In this document: one piece after another, positions 1-5,595 of the stretch
Numbering within the stretch: the first letter of the stretch is position 1
Layout: every line of letters begins with the position of its first letter
Assembly: GCA_034437455.1 (NCBI GenBank)
Contig: DAOTUB010000028.1
Span: forward strand, 1-5,595
Length of the DNA: 5,595 bases
Source: DAOTUB01 sp034437455
GTDB lineage: Bacteria > Chloroflexota > Anaerolineae > B4-G1
Direction of reading: 5' to 3'
Made by a program: the position numbers and the translations under genes
Notes under the pieces: model-generated
Database searches by the model: none
Told to the model about the DNA's origin: nothing
The model's input: only the letters and a program-made list of their open reading frames with translations

Positions 1-49
1 GCTGTCGGCAGATTGGACATTGGCATTGATGAACATTCTTTTCAGACAT
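1..49 (-). CDS. 5' end of a divergent CDS, Cys-rich N-terminus, product unidentified (partial)
   Basis: Reading leftward from an ATG at 49-47 gives 16 open codons to the window edge: MSEKNVHQCQCPICRQ. A strong Shine-Dalgarno GGAGGG (complement of 55-60) lies 5 nt upstream, and a TATAAT box lies further upstream on the same strand (85-90), so this looks like a real gene start rather than chance. Cysteines at residues 9, 11 and 14 (CxCxxC) suggest a small zinc-binding module at the N-terminus. The opening loosely resembles the Cys-containing start of some transposase-like proteins in Chloroflexota genomes, but that is a memory-based guess and 16 residues cannot settle it. Everything after residue 16 is outside the window. 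Confidence 0.45.
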   Translation of the reverse strand, partial: MSEKNVHQCQCPICRQ

Positions 50-54
50 ATTGT

Positions 55-60
55 CCCTCC
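55..60 (-). promoter_or_regulatory. Ribosome binding site of the leftward gene
   Basis: The minus strand reads GGAGGG, then ACAAT, then ATG. This is a near-ideal Shine-Dalgarno with 5-nt spacing, and it is the main support for the partial leftward gene. Confidence 0.5.
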
Positions 61-84
61 AGGTAACGCGTTCACTGCAGGGCA

Positions 85-113
85 ATTATATCCGAAAAGT
101 GCGAAGTTAAAAA
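85..113 (-). promoter_or_regulatory. Putative promoter for the leftward gene
   Basis: On the minus strand a perfect TATAAT (-10) lies at 90-85. The hexamer 17 bp upstream (113-108) is TTTTTA, a poor -35 match with 3 of 6 bases. Transcription would start near 78-79, leaving a leader of about 30 nt before the ATG at 49. The exact -10, the short leader and the good ribosome binding site fit together, but the weak -35 keeps this tentative. Confidence 0.4.
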
Positions 114-144
114 TGGACAACTCCTAAGCGATCTGGATTATACT
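114..144 (+). promoter_or_regulatory. Putative promoter for the histidine kinase gene (and possibly the downstream genes)
   Basis: TGGACA (114-119; 5 of 6 bases of the -35 consensus) and TATACT (139-144; 5 of 6 of the -10 consensus) are separated by 19 bp, slightly longer than the usual 17. Transcription would start near 151, giving a leader of about 60 nt before the ATG at 212. The -35 box abuts the candidate -35 region of the leftward promoter, a compact back-to-back arrangement. This is a pattern match only. Confidence 0.42.
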
Positions 145-152
145 TTATTAGT

Positions 153-180
153 GGCACAAGTCAACCGGCAAGATTGTGCC
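153..180. promoter_or_regulatory. 28-bp inverted repeat in the kinase leader (operator-like or mRNA hairpin)
   Basis: GGCACAA (153-159) and TTGTGCC (174-180) are perfect 7-bp inverted arms separated by 14 bp. A CCGG palindrome (165-168) sits exactly on the dyad centre. The element begins about where transcription should start downstream of the TATACT box, a typical place for a repressor operator. As RNA it would form a 7-bp stem with a 14-nt loop in the leader. It is not followed by a T-run, so it is not an intrinsic terminator. What binds it is unknown. Confidence 0.4.
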
Positions 181-201
181 CGTGCAGCCGAGAGCTGGCA
201 G

Positions 202-208
202 AGGAGGT
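202..208 (+). promoter_or_regulatory. Ribosome binding site that decides the kinase start
   Basis: AGGAGGT is a full anti-Shine-Dalgarno match placed just before the ATG at 212, with a short spacing of 4 nt after GGAGG. In-frame GTG codons at 176 and 182 would extend the protein by up to 12 residues. They lack a comparable site, the residues are not needed by the receiver domain, and the first GTG lies inside the inverted repeat. The ATG at 212 is therefore preferred. Confidence 0.7.
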
Positions 209-211
209 CAA

Positions 212-1627
212 ATGGCAGGCGAAAGCGTATTAGTGGTGGATGACAGTCTGGTCTATCAGGACCTGGTCGTCAATCACGTATTGAAACCTAACGGTTACGA
301 ACCATTGAGGGCGCAGGATGGAGAGACAGGGTTGCGCATTGCCTTGCAGGAGAAGCCCGATCTGCTCATCATCGACCTGCTCATGCCGGGAATGACCGGT
401 ATAGAACTCCTGGAAGCCCTCCACGAGGCAGGTAGTGAGATTCCCGTTATCATGATGACGCTCCACGGCTCGGAGGATCTGGTCGTGCGCGCTTTCCGTT
501 TGGGTTTGAAAGACTATGTCATCAAACCCTTTGATGTAGAGGAAATGCTGGCAGCCATCGATCGAGCACTGACCGAGATGCGCTTGCGACGGGAAAGGGA
601 TGCCCTCACTCAGGAGTTGGTGGAGTTGAATCGGCGATTGGAAGCCGTGCTGACCAACACTGCGGACGCCGTGCTGCTGGTCGAGGAAAACGATCGGGTG
701 ATCCTGGCCAACGAGGCCACTCGGCAGGCCTTTGAAATGGAAGGGAGTGTCACAGGACGCCCGTTGGCAGAAGTAGTGGATGACGAGATCTTGCTGGATG
801 TCTTCTGTCGGGCAAAGAACAGCGAAAAACCTGCTCGTACCGAGATCTCCCTGCCCGATGATCGCACCCTCAACGCGCACGTCACGCCTATCGCCGGGGT
901 GGGCCGGGTGGCCGTTATGCAGGACATCACGTACCTCAAAGAACTGGATCGGATGAAGTCCGAGTTTGTTTCCGCTGCCTCCCACGACCTTCGTTCGCCG
1001 CTGACCGCGATCAAGGGGTTTGCCGATTTAATGCCCACGGCAGGACCGCTCAACGAGCAGCAGATCTATTTTCTGGACAAAATCCAGCGAGGCGTTGAAA
1101 TGATCGCTCGGTTGGTTTCTGACCTGTTGGATCTGGGACGCATTGAGGCCGAGGTGCGTATGGATATGGAACTATGCGATCTAGGGGCCATCGTCGAGAA
1201 GATAGTGGCCGGCCAGCAAGGTCAGGCCGAGCTAAAGAAGCAGGCGCTTCAGATGCAGATTGCCCCTGATCTACCGCCTGTACAAGGCAATCCGTTGCGG
1301 TTGGGTCAGGTAGTATCCAACCTGGTTGGCAATGCCATAAAATACACGCCGGAAGAAGGTCGTATCTCCGTCTCGGTCGCCGTGGAAGAGGGTCAGTTGG
1401 TGATGACGGTGGAGGACGACGGCATCGGCATCCCACAGGAGGATCTGGCGCACGTCTTTGACAAATTCTATCGCGTCAAAAGCCCCGAGACGGACAATAT
1501 CATCGGTAGTGGACTAGGTCTGTCCATCGTCAAATCCATCATCGAAAAGCATCGGGGGCGGGTCTGGGTTCGCAGCGAGATCGGTGTGGGCAGCGCCTTT
1601 ATCTTCGTGCTGCCAGCCATCGCCTAA
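212..1627 (+). CDS. Cytosolic hybrid histidine kinase, REC-PAS-HisKA-HATPase
   Basis: This 471-residue sensor kinase has an N-terminal receiver. Residues about 4-120 form the receiver domain, with acidic pocket D10/D11, phospho-acceptor D55 in IIDLLMPG, T83, and K105 in the YVIKPF motif. A charged helical linker (about 122-145) leads to a PAS-like domain (about 142-240; TNTADAVLLVEENDRVILAN) that probably senses a small ligand or protein partner. HisKA follows with the H-box SAASHDLRSPLTAIKG, phospho-histidine H258. The ATPase domain (about 355-470) has the N-box NLVGNAIKYTP (N374), G1 DDGIGIP (402-408), an F-box (FDKFYR) and G2 GSGLGLSIVK (432-441). All catalytic residues are present, so it should be an active kinase. 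There is no signal peptide or membrane helix, so it acts in the cytosol. No DNA-binding output domain or separate response regulator is seen nearby, so the final target is unknown. The receiver ahead of the kinase core suggests it takes input from another kinase. The next gene starts 56 bp downstream with no visible terminator. Confidence 0.94.
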   Translation: MAGESVLVVDDSLVYQDLVVNHVLKPNGYEPLRAQDGETGLRIALQEKPDLLIIDLLMPGMTGIELLEALHEAGSEIPVIMMTLHGSEDLVVRAFRLGLKDYVIKPFDVEEMLAAIDRALTEMRLRRERDALTQELVELNRRLEAVLTNTADAVLLVEENDRVILANEATRQAFEMEGSVTGRPLAEVVDDEILLDVFCRAKNSEKPARTEISLPDDRTLNAHVTPIAGVGRVAVMQDITYLKELDRMKSEFVSAASHDLRSPLTAIKGFADLMPTAGPLNEQQIYFLDKIQRGVEMIARLVSDLLDLGRIEAEVRMDMELCDLGAIVEKIVAGQQGQAELKKQALQMQIAPDLPPVQGNPLRLGQVVSNLVGNAIKYTPEEGRISVSVAVEEGQLVMTVEDDGIGIPQEDLAHVFDKFYRVKSPETDNIIGSGLGLSIVKSIIEKHRGRVWVRSEIGVGSAFIFVLPAIA

Positions 1628-1671
1628 CGCTCTAATCAAGGTTAATTCTGTAACAAGTAATCCTAAAAAGC

Positions 1672-1677
1672 GGAGGA
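1672..1677 (+). promoter_or_regulatory. Ribosome binding site of pepC
   Basis: GGAGGA ends 6 nt before the ATG at 1684 and fixes the start. The 56-bp spacer before the ATG (1628-1683) is AT-richer than the genes around it but holds no convincing promoter pair and no hairpin plus T-run, so read-through from the kinase gene is likely. Confidence 0.6.
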
Positions 1678-1683
1678 AATATC

Positions 1684-3027
1684 ATGAAACAAATCACATA
1701 CGAGGACATGGAGCATTTTGCCGACGTCTTTAACGCAGAGCCAAAGAATCTGCTCGCGTTGAACGCGGTTGCCAAGAACGGCATCGGGGCTGTGGCGTTG
1801 AACAGAGAGGTGGTAAATCAAATCAACCACACGTACTCGCAATGGATAGACACACCCGAGGCCACCGATCAGGAGAAAACCGGACGGTGTTGGCTGTTTG
1901 CTGGACTCAATAGCTTTCGCCTGGCGGCTATGAAAAAGATGAACCTGAAGAAATTTGAACTGTCACAGGCATATCTCATGTTCTGGGACAAGCTGGAGAA
2001 GGCAAATTTCTTTCTCGAGAATATCATCGAAACCCGGAATGAGCTTTTGGGTAGCCGGCTCGTGATGTGGCTCCTTGCGGATCCCCTTCCCGATGCTGGA
2101 CAGTGGGACATGTTTGTGAACCTGGTCAAGAAATACGGCGTAACGCCCAAGTCGATGATGCCGGAGACAAACAGTAGCAGCGAGTCGCGGCCCATGAATA
2201 TGCTGCTCGTCGCCAAGCTCAGAGAGTATGCCCAGACGCTTCGAGAGATGCACGAGCAGGGCGCTTCTGTCCAGGCCATGCGCCTCAAAAAGAGTGCAAT
2301 GGTGGAAGAGTTCTACAGAATGCTCAGTATTCACCTGGGGACACCGCCATCCAGCTTCTTTTGGGAGTGGCGAGACAAGGATGGGGAATTTCACCGGCAC
2401 GGCGACGTCACCCCAGCAGAGTTTTTCGAGGAGTATGTGGAGATCGACCTGGATGACATGGTTTGCCTCATCAACGCTCCCACCAAGGACAAGCCCTACG
2501 GCAAGCTCTATACCGTACAGCACCTCGGCAATGTCGTAGGTGGACAGATCATTCGCTATTTGAACGTTGACATTGAGACGTTGAAAAAAGCCACACTTGA
2601 TACGATCGTTGATGGCCAGGCGGTGTGGTTCGGTTGTGACGTGGGCAAGATGTTGGAGCGAGATTTGGGTGTGCTAGACCCGAACGTGTATAATTACGAG
2701 TTGGTCTATGGGACTCGATTCAAGCTGGACAAGGCCGGTCGTTTGGATTATGGTCACAGCCAGATGACCCACGCGATGTTGCTCACTGGTGTGGACCTCG
2801 ATGATTCCGGCAAACCGATCAAGTGGCGTGTCGAAAACAGTTGGGGAACTGAACACGGGGATAAGGGCTATCTGACGATGGCCGATGGATGGTTCGATGA
2901 ATTTCTTTACGAGGTGATCGTCAGCAAGAAATATCTTTCCCCCAAGCTCTTGGCCGTGTTGGACACCGAGCCTGTGGTGTTGCCACCCTGGGATCCGATG
3001 GGAGCATTGGCCAGGTTGAATTGCTGA
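1684..3027 (+). CDS. pepC: Aminopeptidase C / bleomycin hydrolase family cysteine peptidase
   Basis: This 447-residue peptidase of family C1 (papain clan) has the usual length for PepC/bleomycin hydrolase. These cytosolic enzymes assemble as hexameric barrels with the active sites inside, and trim amino acids from the N-termini of peptides. The N-terminal segment (about 3-50) contains the family-typical ALNAVAKNGIG and ALNREVV. The catalytic set is complete: oxyanion Q63, nucleophile C69 in GRCWLFAGLN, H363 in MTHAMLLTGV, and N385 in WRVENSWG. Other family blocks are KYGVTPKSMMPET, PYGKLYTVQHLGNVVGG, RYLNVDIETLK and VWFGCDVGKML. The C-terminus carries the conserved WDPMGALA arm, which in characterised homologues reaches into the active site and sets exopeptidase specificity. 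Here it is followed by four extra residues, RLNC. No signal peptide is seen. The stop overlaps the recJ start by one base. GC content is visibly lower than in recJ. A general peptide-recycling role is likely; a link to its neighbours is not evident. Confidence 0.95.
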   Translation: MKQITYEDMEHFADVFNAEPKNLLALNAVAKNGIGAVALNREVVNQINHTYSQWIDTPEATDQEKTGRCWLFAGLNSFRLAAMKKMNLKKFELSQAYLMFWDKLEKANFFLENIIETRNELLGSRLVMWLLADPLPDAGQWDMFVNLVKKYGVTPKSMMPETNSSSESRPMNMLLVAKLREYAQTLREMHEQGASVQAMRLKKSAMVEEFYRMLSIHLGTPPSSFFWEWRDKDGEFHRHGDVTPAEFFEEYVEIDLDDMVCLINAPTKDKPYGKLYTVQHLGNVVGGQIIRYLNVDIETLKKATLDTIVDGQAVWFGCDVGKMLERDLGVLDPNVYNYELVYGTRFKLDKAGRLDYGHSQMTHAMLLTGVDLDDSGKPIKWRVENSWGTEHGDKGYLTMADGWFDEFLYEVIVSKKYLSPKLLAVLDTEPVVLPPWDPMGALARLNC

Positions 3028-3029
3028 TG
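3025..3029 (+). promoter_or_regulatory. TGATG stop-start overlap coupling pepC to recJ
   Basis: The TGA stop of pepC (3025-3027) shares its last A with the ATG at 3027. Only a weak AGG (3013-3015) lies upstream, so ribosomes finishing pepC probably restart on recJ. Alternative in-frame starts are TTG at 3021 (two residues longer) and GTG at 3033 (two residues shorter). ATG with the classic overlap is preferred. Confidence 0.6.
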
Positions 3030-5345
3030 CTTGTGCCGAAAGAGTGGGTCGAGCCTCCAGACGTCAAAGCGACCGCAGAGCTACGGGCTGCCATTGGCGG
3101 CCATCCCCTGGTGGCAGAGACCCTGGCCCGACGAGGGTTTGTTGATGTCGAACTGGCCGGGGCCTTTCTCGATCCCAGTCGCTACCGGCCGGCTCCGCCG
3201 GCCGATATCCCAAATCTGACCCAAGCGGCGGAGCGGCTGGAGCGAGCCATTCGGCAAAGGGAGGCGATCTGCGTCTGGGGTGACTTTGATGTGGACGGCC
3301 AGACGTCGACGACGATCCTGGTCTCTGCACTAGAAGATTTTGGCGCGCTGGTCCAATATCACGTCCCGCACCGCCAGCGAGAATCCCACGGCGTCAACCT
3401 GCCCGTGTTAAAACGGCTCATCGCGGAGGGGGTCGATCTCGTGTTGACGTGCGACACCGGCGTCACTGCCCACGAACCTATCGCCTACGCTCAGGCGCAG
3501 GGCGTGGATGTGATCGTCACTGACCACCACGATCTGCCCCACGAACTACCCGCAGCCCACGCGGTGGTCAATCCCAAAATGCTGCCAGATTTCCATCCCC
3601 TGCGCGAACTGCCGGGCGTGGGATGCGCCTACAAATTGGCAGAGGCGCTGTACGACCGGGCGGGCCGGGTGGAGGACGCGGCGCAGTATCTCGACCTGGC
3701 GGCGTTGGGCATCGTGGCGGATGTGTCGGTGCAGACTGGCGACACGCGCTACTTGCTCCAGCGCGGGCTGGAGGCGCTGCGGCGCACCGAGCGGTTGGGG
3801 CTGCGGGTGTTGATGGAGGTCGCCGGGATCAAATCCGAGTGGCTCACAGAGGAGCACATCGGTTTCGAGTTGGCCCCTCGGCTCAACGCCCTGGGCCGCT
3901 TGGCCGACGCCACCGTCGCCGTCGAGTTCCTGACCACCGATAATCTGGAACGCGCCCGTATCCTGGCGACCGAACTGGATGGCCTGAACGCTCGCCGCAA
4001 GCTGCTGTGCGCTCAAATGGTTCAGGCGGCAGAGGCGCAGATCGAGCGCGACCCCTCATTGCTAGAGCACGCCGCGTTGGTGTTGAGCCACCCGTCCTGG
4101 CCGGGCGGGATCGTCGGCATCGTGGCCGGTCGCCTAGCCGAGCGATACCGCCGCCCGGCCCTGCTCATCGCTGCCCCGCCAGGTGAGTTGGCGCGGGGAT
4201 CGGCTCGCTCCATTGAGGGCTGCGACATCCGCGCTGCGATCTCTGCCCACGCGGAGATGTTGGAACGCTTCGGCGGTCATCCCATGGCTGCCGGCTTGAG
4301 CATAGACCCGGAGCGCATCCCCGAGTTCCGCCGCGCCCTATCGCGCACCGTGCGAGAGATGCTCAAAGAGACAGAGACGAAGGCCACGCTCCAGATAGAC
4401 GGCTATCTCTCGTTGGCTGACCTATCGCTCGATCTGGTCGAGCAGATCGAGCGGCTAGCGCCCTTTGGTCCGGGGAATCCGCCGCTGGCGCTGGCGAGCC
4501 TGGGGCTTTTGCTCAAGAGTCACAGCACGATAGGCCGTACCGGCGAACATCTCCGTTTAGTAGTGGAGGACGAGGAGGGCACGGTGCAGAAAGTGCTCTG
4601 GTGGCAGGGGGCCGGGTCGCCGCTGCCGCAGGGAAAGTTTGACCTGGCCTACACCGTGCGGGCCAGCGACTACCGGGGCTTGCGAGACGTGCAGGTGGAG
4701 TGGCTTGACGCTCGTCCAATTGACGCGCCTGTCGTCGCGCTTTGGCCAGAACCGCCAGCCGTCAACGTCGTGGACTATAGGCGGGAGCCGAATCCTCGCA
4801 GGTTGTTGACCCACTTGAGGGAGCAAGGAGATGTACAGGTGTGGAGCGAGGCCGAGGCCAGGGTAGAGATCGCAGGCCAAGATCGGTACGAATTGGGAGC
4901 GTCGGAATCCCTGATTATCTGGACCACGCCTCCCGGCCCGTCAGAGTTGCAGGCCGCGCTGGAAAAAGTCTCACCGGAGACGGTCTATCTCTTTGGCATC
5001 GATCCCGGCCTGGATCGCTTGGACGAGTTTCTGAAACGGTTGGCCGGCCTGACCAGGCGCGCGCTGAATGCCGATCAGGGACAGGTGAAGCTCTCCACAC
5101 TGGCGGCGGCCACCGCGCAACGGGAAACGGCCGTGCGGTTGGGGCTGGACTGGCTGGCAGCCCAGGGGCATCTCGTGGTATTGAACGAGAAAGAGGATGA
5201 AATTCGTCTGGCGGCAGGCGACCAGACGATCAATGCCGATCTATCCCAGGTAGCCGCCCGACTGAAAGCCTTGTTGAAAGAGACAAAGGCTTACCGCGCG
5301 CACTTTGCTCGGGCGAATGGGGAGACGCTGATTCCTGATCCCTAG
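3027..5345 (+). CDS. recJ: Single-stranded-DNA-specific 5'-3' exonuclease RecJ
   Basis: This 772-residue DHH-family nuclease degrades single-stranded DNA 5' to 3' in recombination, mismatch and base-excision repair, using metal ions. The DHH domain shows motif I GDFDVDGQTS (D86, D88, D90), motif II TCDTGV (D143), motif III TDHHDLP (D166, H167, H168) and motif IV ALGIVADV (D232). PRLNALGRL (N287) follows. The DHHA1 domain has GSARSIEGCDI and RFGGHPMAAG (G416, G417, H418). An OB-fold domain (about residues 445-565; starting near LQIDGYLSL and containing APFGPGNPPLALAS) binds DNA. Every catalytic residue is intact. About 205 further residues (566-772) form a C-terminal region, absent from short RecJs such as the E. 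coli form (about 577 residues) but comparable to the long Bacillus-type proteins. It includes VYLFGIDPG and a winged-helix-like stretch at about 687-731. The gene is GC-richer than pepC and probably translationally coupled to it. It ends 26 bp before a convergent gene. Confidence 0.96.
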   Translation: MLVPKEWVEPPDVKATAELRAAIGGHPLVAETLARRGFVDVELAGAFLDPSRYRPAPPADIPNLTQAAERLERAIRQREAICVWGDFDVDGQTSTTILVSALEDFGALVQYHVPHRQRESHGVNLPVLKRLIAEGVDLVLTCDTGVTAHEPIAYAQAQGVDVIVTDHHDLPHELPAAHAVVNPKMLPDFHPLRELPGVGCAYKLAEALYDRAGRVEDAAQYLDLAALGIVADVSVQTGDTRYLLQRGLEALRRTERLGLRVLMEVAGIKSEWLTEEHIGFELAPRLNALGRLADATVAVEFLTTDNLERARILATELDGLNARRKLLCAQMVQAAEAQIERDPSLLEHAALVLSHPSWPGGIVGIVAGRLAERYRRPALLIAAPPGELARGSARSIEGCDIRAAISAHAEMLERFGGHPMAAGLSIDPERIPEFRRALSRTVREMLKETETKATLQIDGYLSLADLSLDLVEQIERLAPFGPGNPPLALASLGLLLKSHSTIGRTGEHLRLVVEDEEGTVQKVLWWQGAGSPLPQGKFDLAYTVRASDYRGLRDVQVEWLDARPIDAPVVALWPEPPAVNVVDYRREPNPRRLLTHLREQGDVQVWSEAEARVEIAGQDRYELGASESLIIWTTPPGPSELQAALEKVSPETVYLFGIDPGLDRLDEFLKRLAGLTRRALNADQGQVKLSTLAAATAQRETAVRLGLDWLAAQGHLVVLNEKEDEIRLAAGDQTINADLSQVAARLKALLKETKAYRAHFARANGETLIPDP

Positions 5346-5371
5346 CCGATCAAGGTGAGTTGAATACTTGC

Positions 5372-5595
5372 CTATTGGCGCACCACCAGCGGCAGGTAGA
5401 CGGAATAGAATTCCTCGCTTTCCTCCTCGACGGTGATGAAATCCGGCTTGCTGACGATAAAGCTACCAAAGGTATTGCTGACCGTCAAGCTCACATTGAA
5501 CATACCGCTGGTGACATATGTGTGGCTGATCACCGGCCCGGTGAACGCCGTGCCTCCATCCCCAAAACTCCACATCCAATGCTCGACGTCGCCGC
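5372..5595 (-). CDS. 3' end of a PKD-domain surface or secreted protein (partial)
   Basis: This minus-strand frame is open from the right edge (5595) to a TAG at 5374-5372, giving the last 73 complete codons; the gene start lies outside the window. An internal ATG at 5575 is not the start, because the frame stays open upstream of it and the PKD domain has already begun. The sequence shows one PKD (immunoglobulin-like beta-sandwich) domain: WMWSFGDGG, then ISHTYVTSGMFNVSLTVSN, ending near FITV. PKD domains are extracellular adhesion or spacer modules. An acidic linker (EEESEEF) follows, and the protein ends in VYLPLVVRQ, a hydrophobic C-terminal tail followed by a basic residue. I recognise that tail type from secreted Chloroflexota proteins, and it may be a sorting or anchoring signal. 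The catalytic or binding part, if any, is not in view. The gene is convergent with recJ. Confidence 0.8.
   Translation of the reverse strand, partial: GDVEHWMWSFGDGGTAFTGPVISHTYVTSGMFNVSLTVSNTFGSFIVSKPDFITVEEESEEFYSVYLPLVVRQ

Noticed and set aside
176..211. Upstream GTG start giving a kinase with 12 extra residues
   Set aside because: No good ribosome binding site in front of it, it lies inside the inverted repeat, and AGGAGGT points to the ATG at 212.
230..985. 251-codon minus-strand open frame opposite the kinase gene
   Set aside because: It lies wholly antisense to conserved receiver, PAS and H-box sequence, has no recognisable domain, and its composition (many H, Q and G) is typical of a complementary-frame shadow.
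1641..1654. GTTA-attctg-TAAC small inverted repeat between kinase and pepC
   Set aside because: A 4-bp AT-rich stem, expected by chance and with no T-run; not a terminator or a convincing operator.
1963..2523. 186-codon minus-strand open frame opposite pepC
   Set aside because: Antisense to conserved PepC blocks, no recognisable domain, no supporting start signals noted; a shadow frame.
3546..4016. 156-codon minus-strand open frame opposite recJ, and the 106-codon plus-strand frame at 3623-3943
   Set aside because: High-GC recJ sequence produces long open frames by chance; the products are low-complexity (Q/G/R-rich) and overlap the intact DHH domain.
5372..5575. Treating the PKD frame as a complete small gene starting at the ATG at 5575
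   Set aside because: The frame is open to the window edge and the ATG falls within the PKD motif (WMWSFGDGG), so it is an internal Met of a longer protein.
1..5595. Search for CRISPR arrays, tRNA/rRNA genes, tandem repeats and defence-system genes
   Set aside because: No repeated spaced units, RNA gene signatures or defence-family motifs were seen. RecJ shares DHH motifs with some signalling phosphodiesterases, but its DHHA1 and OB domains identify it as the repair nuclease.

Overview
The window looks like a piece of a Chloroflexota (Anaerolineae-like) genome. The lineage call is an inference. It rests on the style of the RecJ protein, the soluble receiver-PAS-kinase architecture, and a PKD-domain surface protein whose C-terminus reads VYLPLVVRQ, a tail type I associate with secreted Chloroflexota proteins. 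No rRNA or tRNA is present to confirm it.

Layout: the left edge (1-49, minus strand) holds only the first 16 codons of a divergent gene with a good ribosome binding site and a Cys-rich start. A compact divergent intergenic region (50-211) follows, with back-to-back promoter-like boxes and a 28-bp dyad that begins at about the expected transcription start of the rightward gene. Three complete plus-strand genes come next: a cytosolic REC-PAS-HisKA-HATPase hybrid histidine kinase (212-1627), a papain-clan cysteine aminopeptidase of the PepC/bleomycin hydrolase family (1684-3027), and the single-strand-specific exonuclease RecJ (3027-5345). After a 26-bp gap, the 3' end of a convergent minus-strand gene for a PKD-domain surface or secreted protein runs off the right edge (5372-5595).

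The three plus-strand genes are tightly packed: 56 bp between kinase and pepC, and a 1-base TGATG overlap between pepC and recJ. No intrinsic terminator is visible between them, so a single transcript is plausible. Their functions (signal sensing, peptide turnover, DNA repair) do not form an obvious pathway. I read this as a co-transcribed housekeeping cluster rather than a dedicated new system. Base composition rises clearly from pepC (hand-counted 60-base rows about 43-50% GC) to recJ (about 65-75%), so the cluster may be compositionally mosaic.

No CRISPR array, complete mobile element, RNA gene or defence system was found. The most interesting points are the operator-like dyad in the kinase leader, the extended C-terminal tail of PepC produced at the overlap with recJ, the long C-terminal region of RecJ with a winged-helix-like segment, and the YLPLV tail of the PKD protein.
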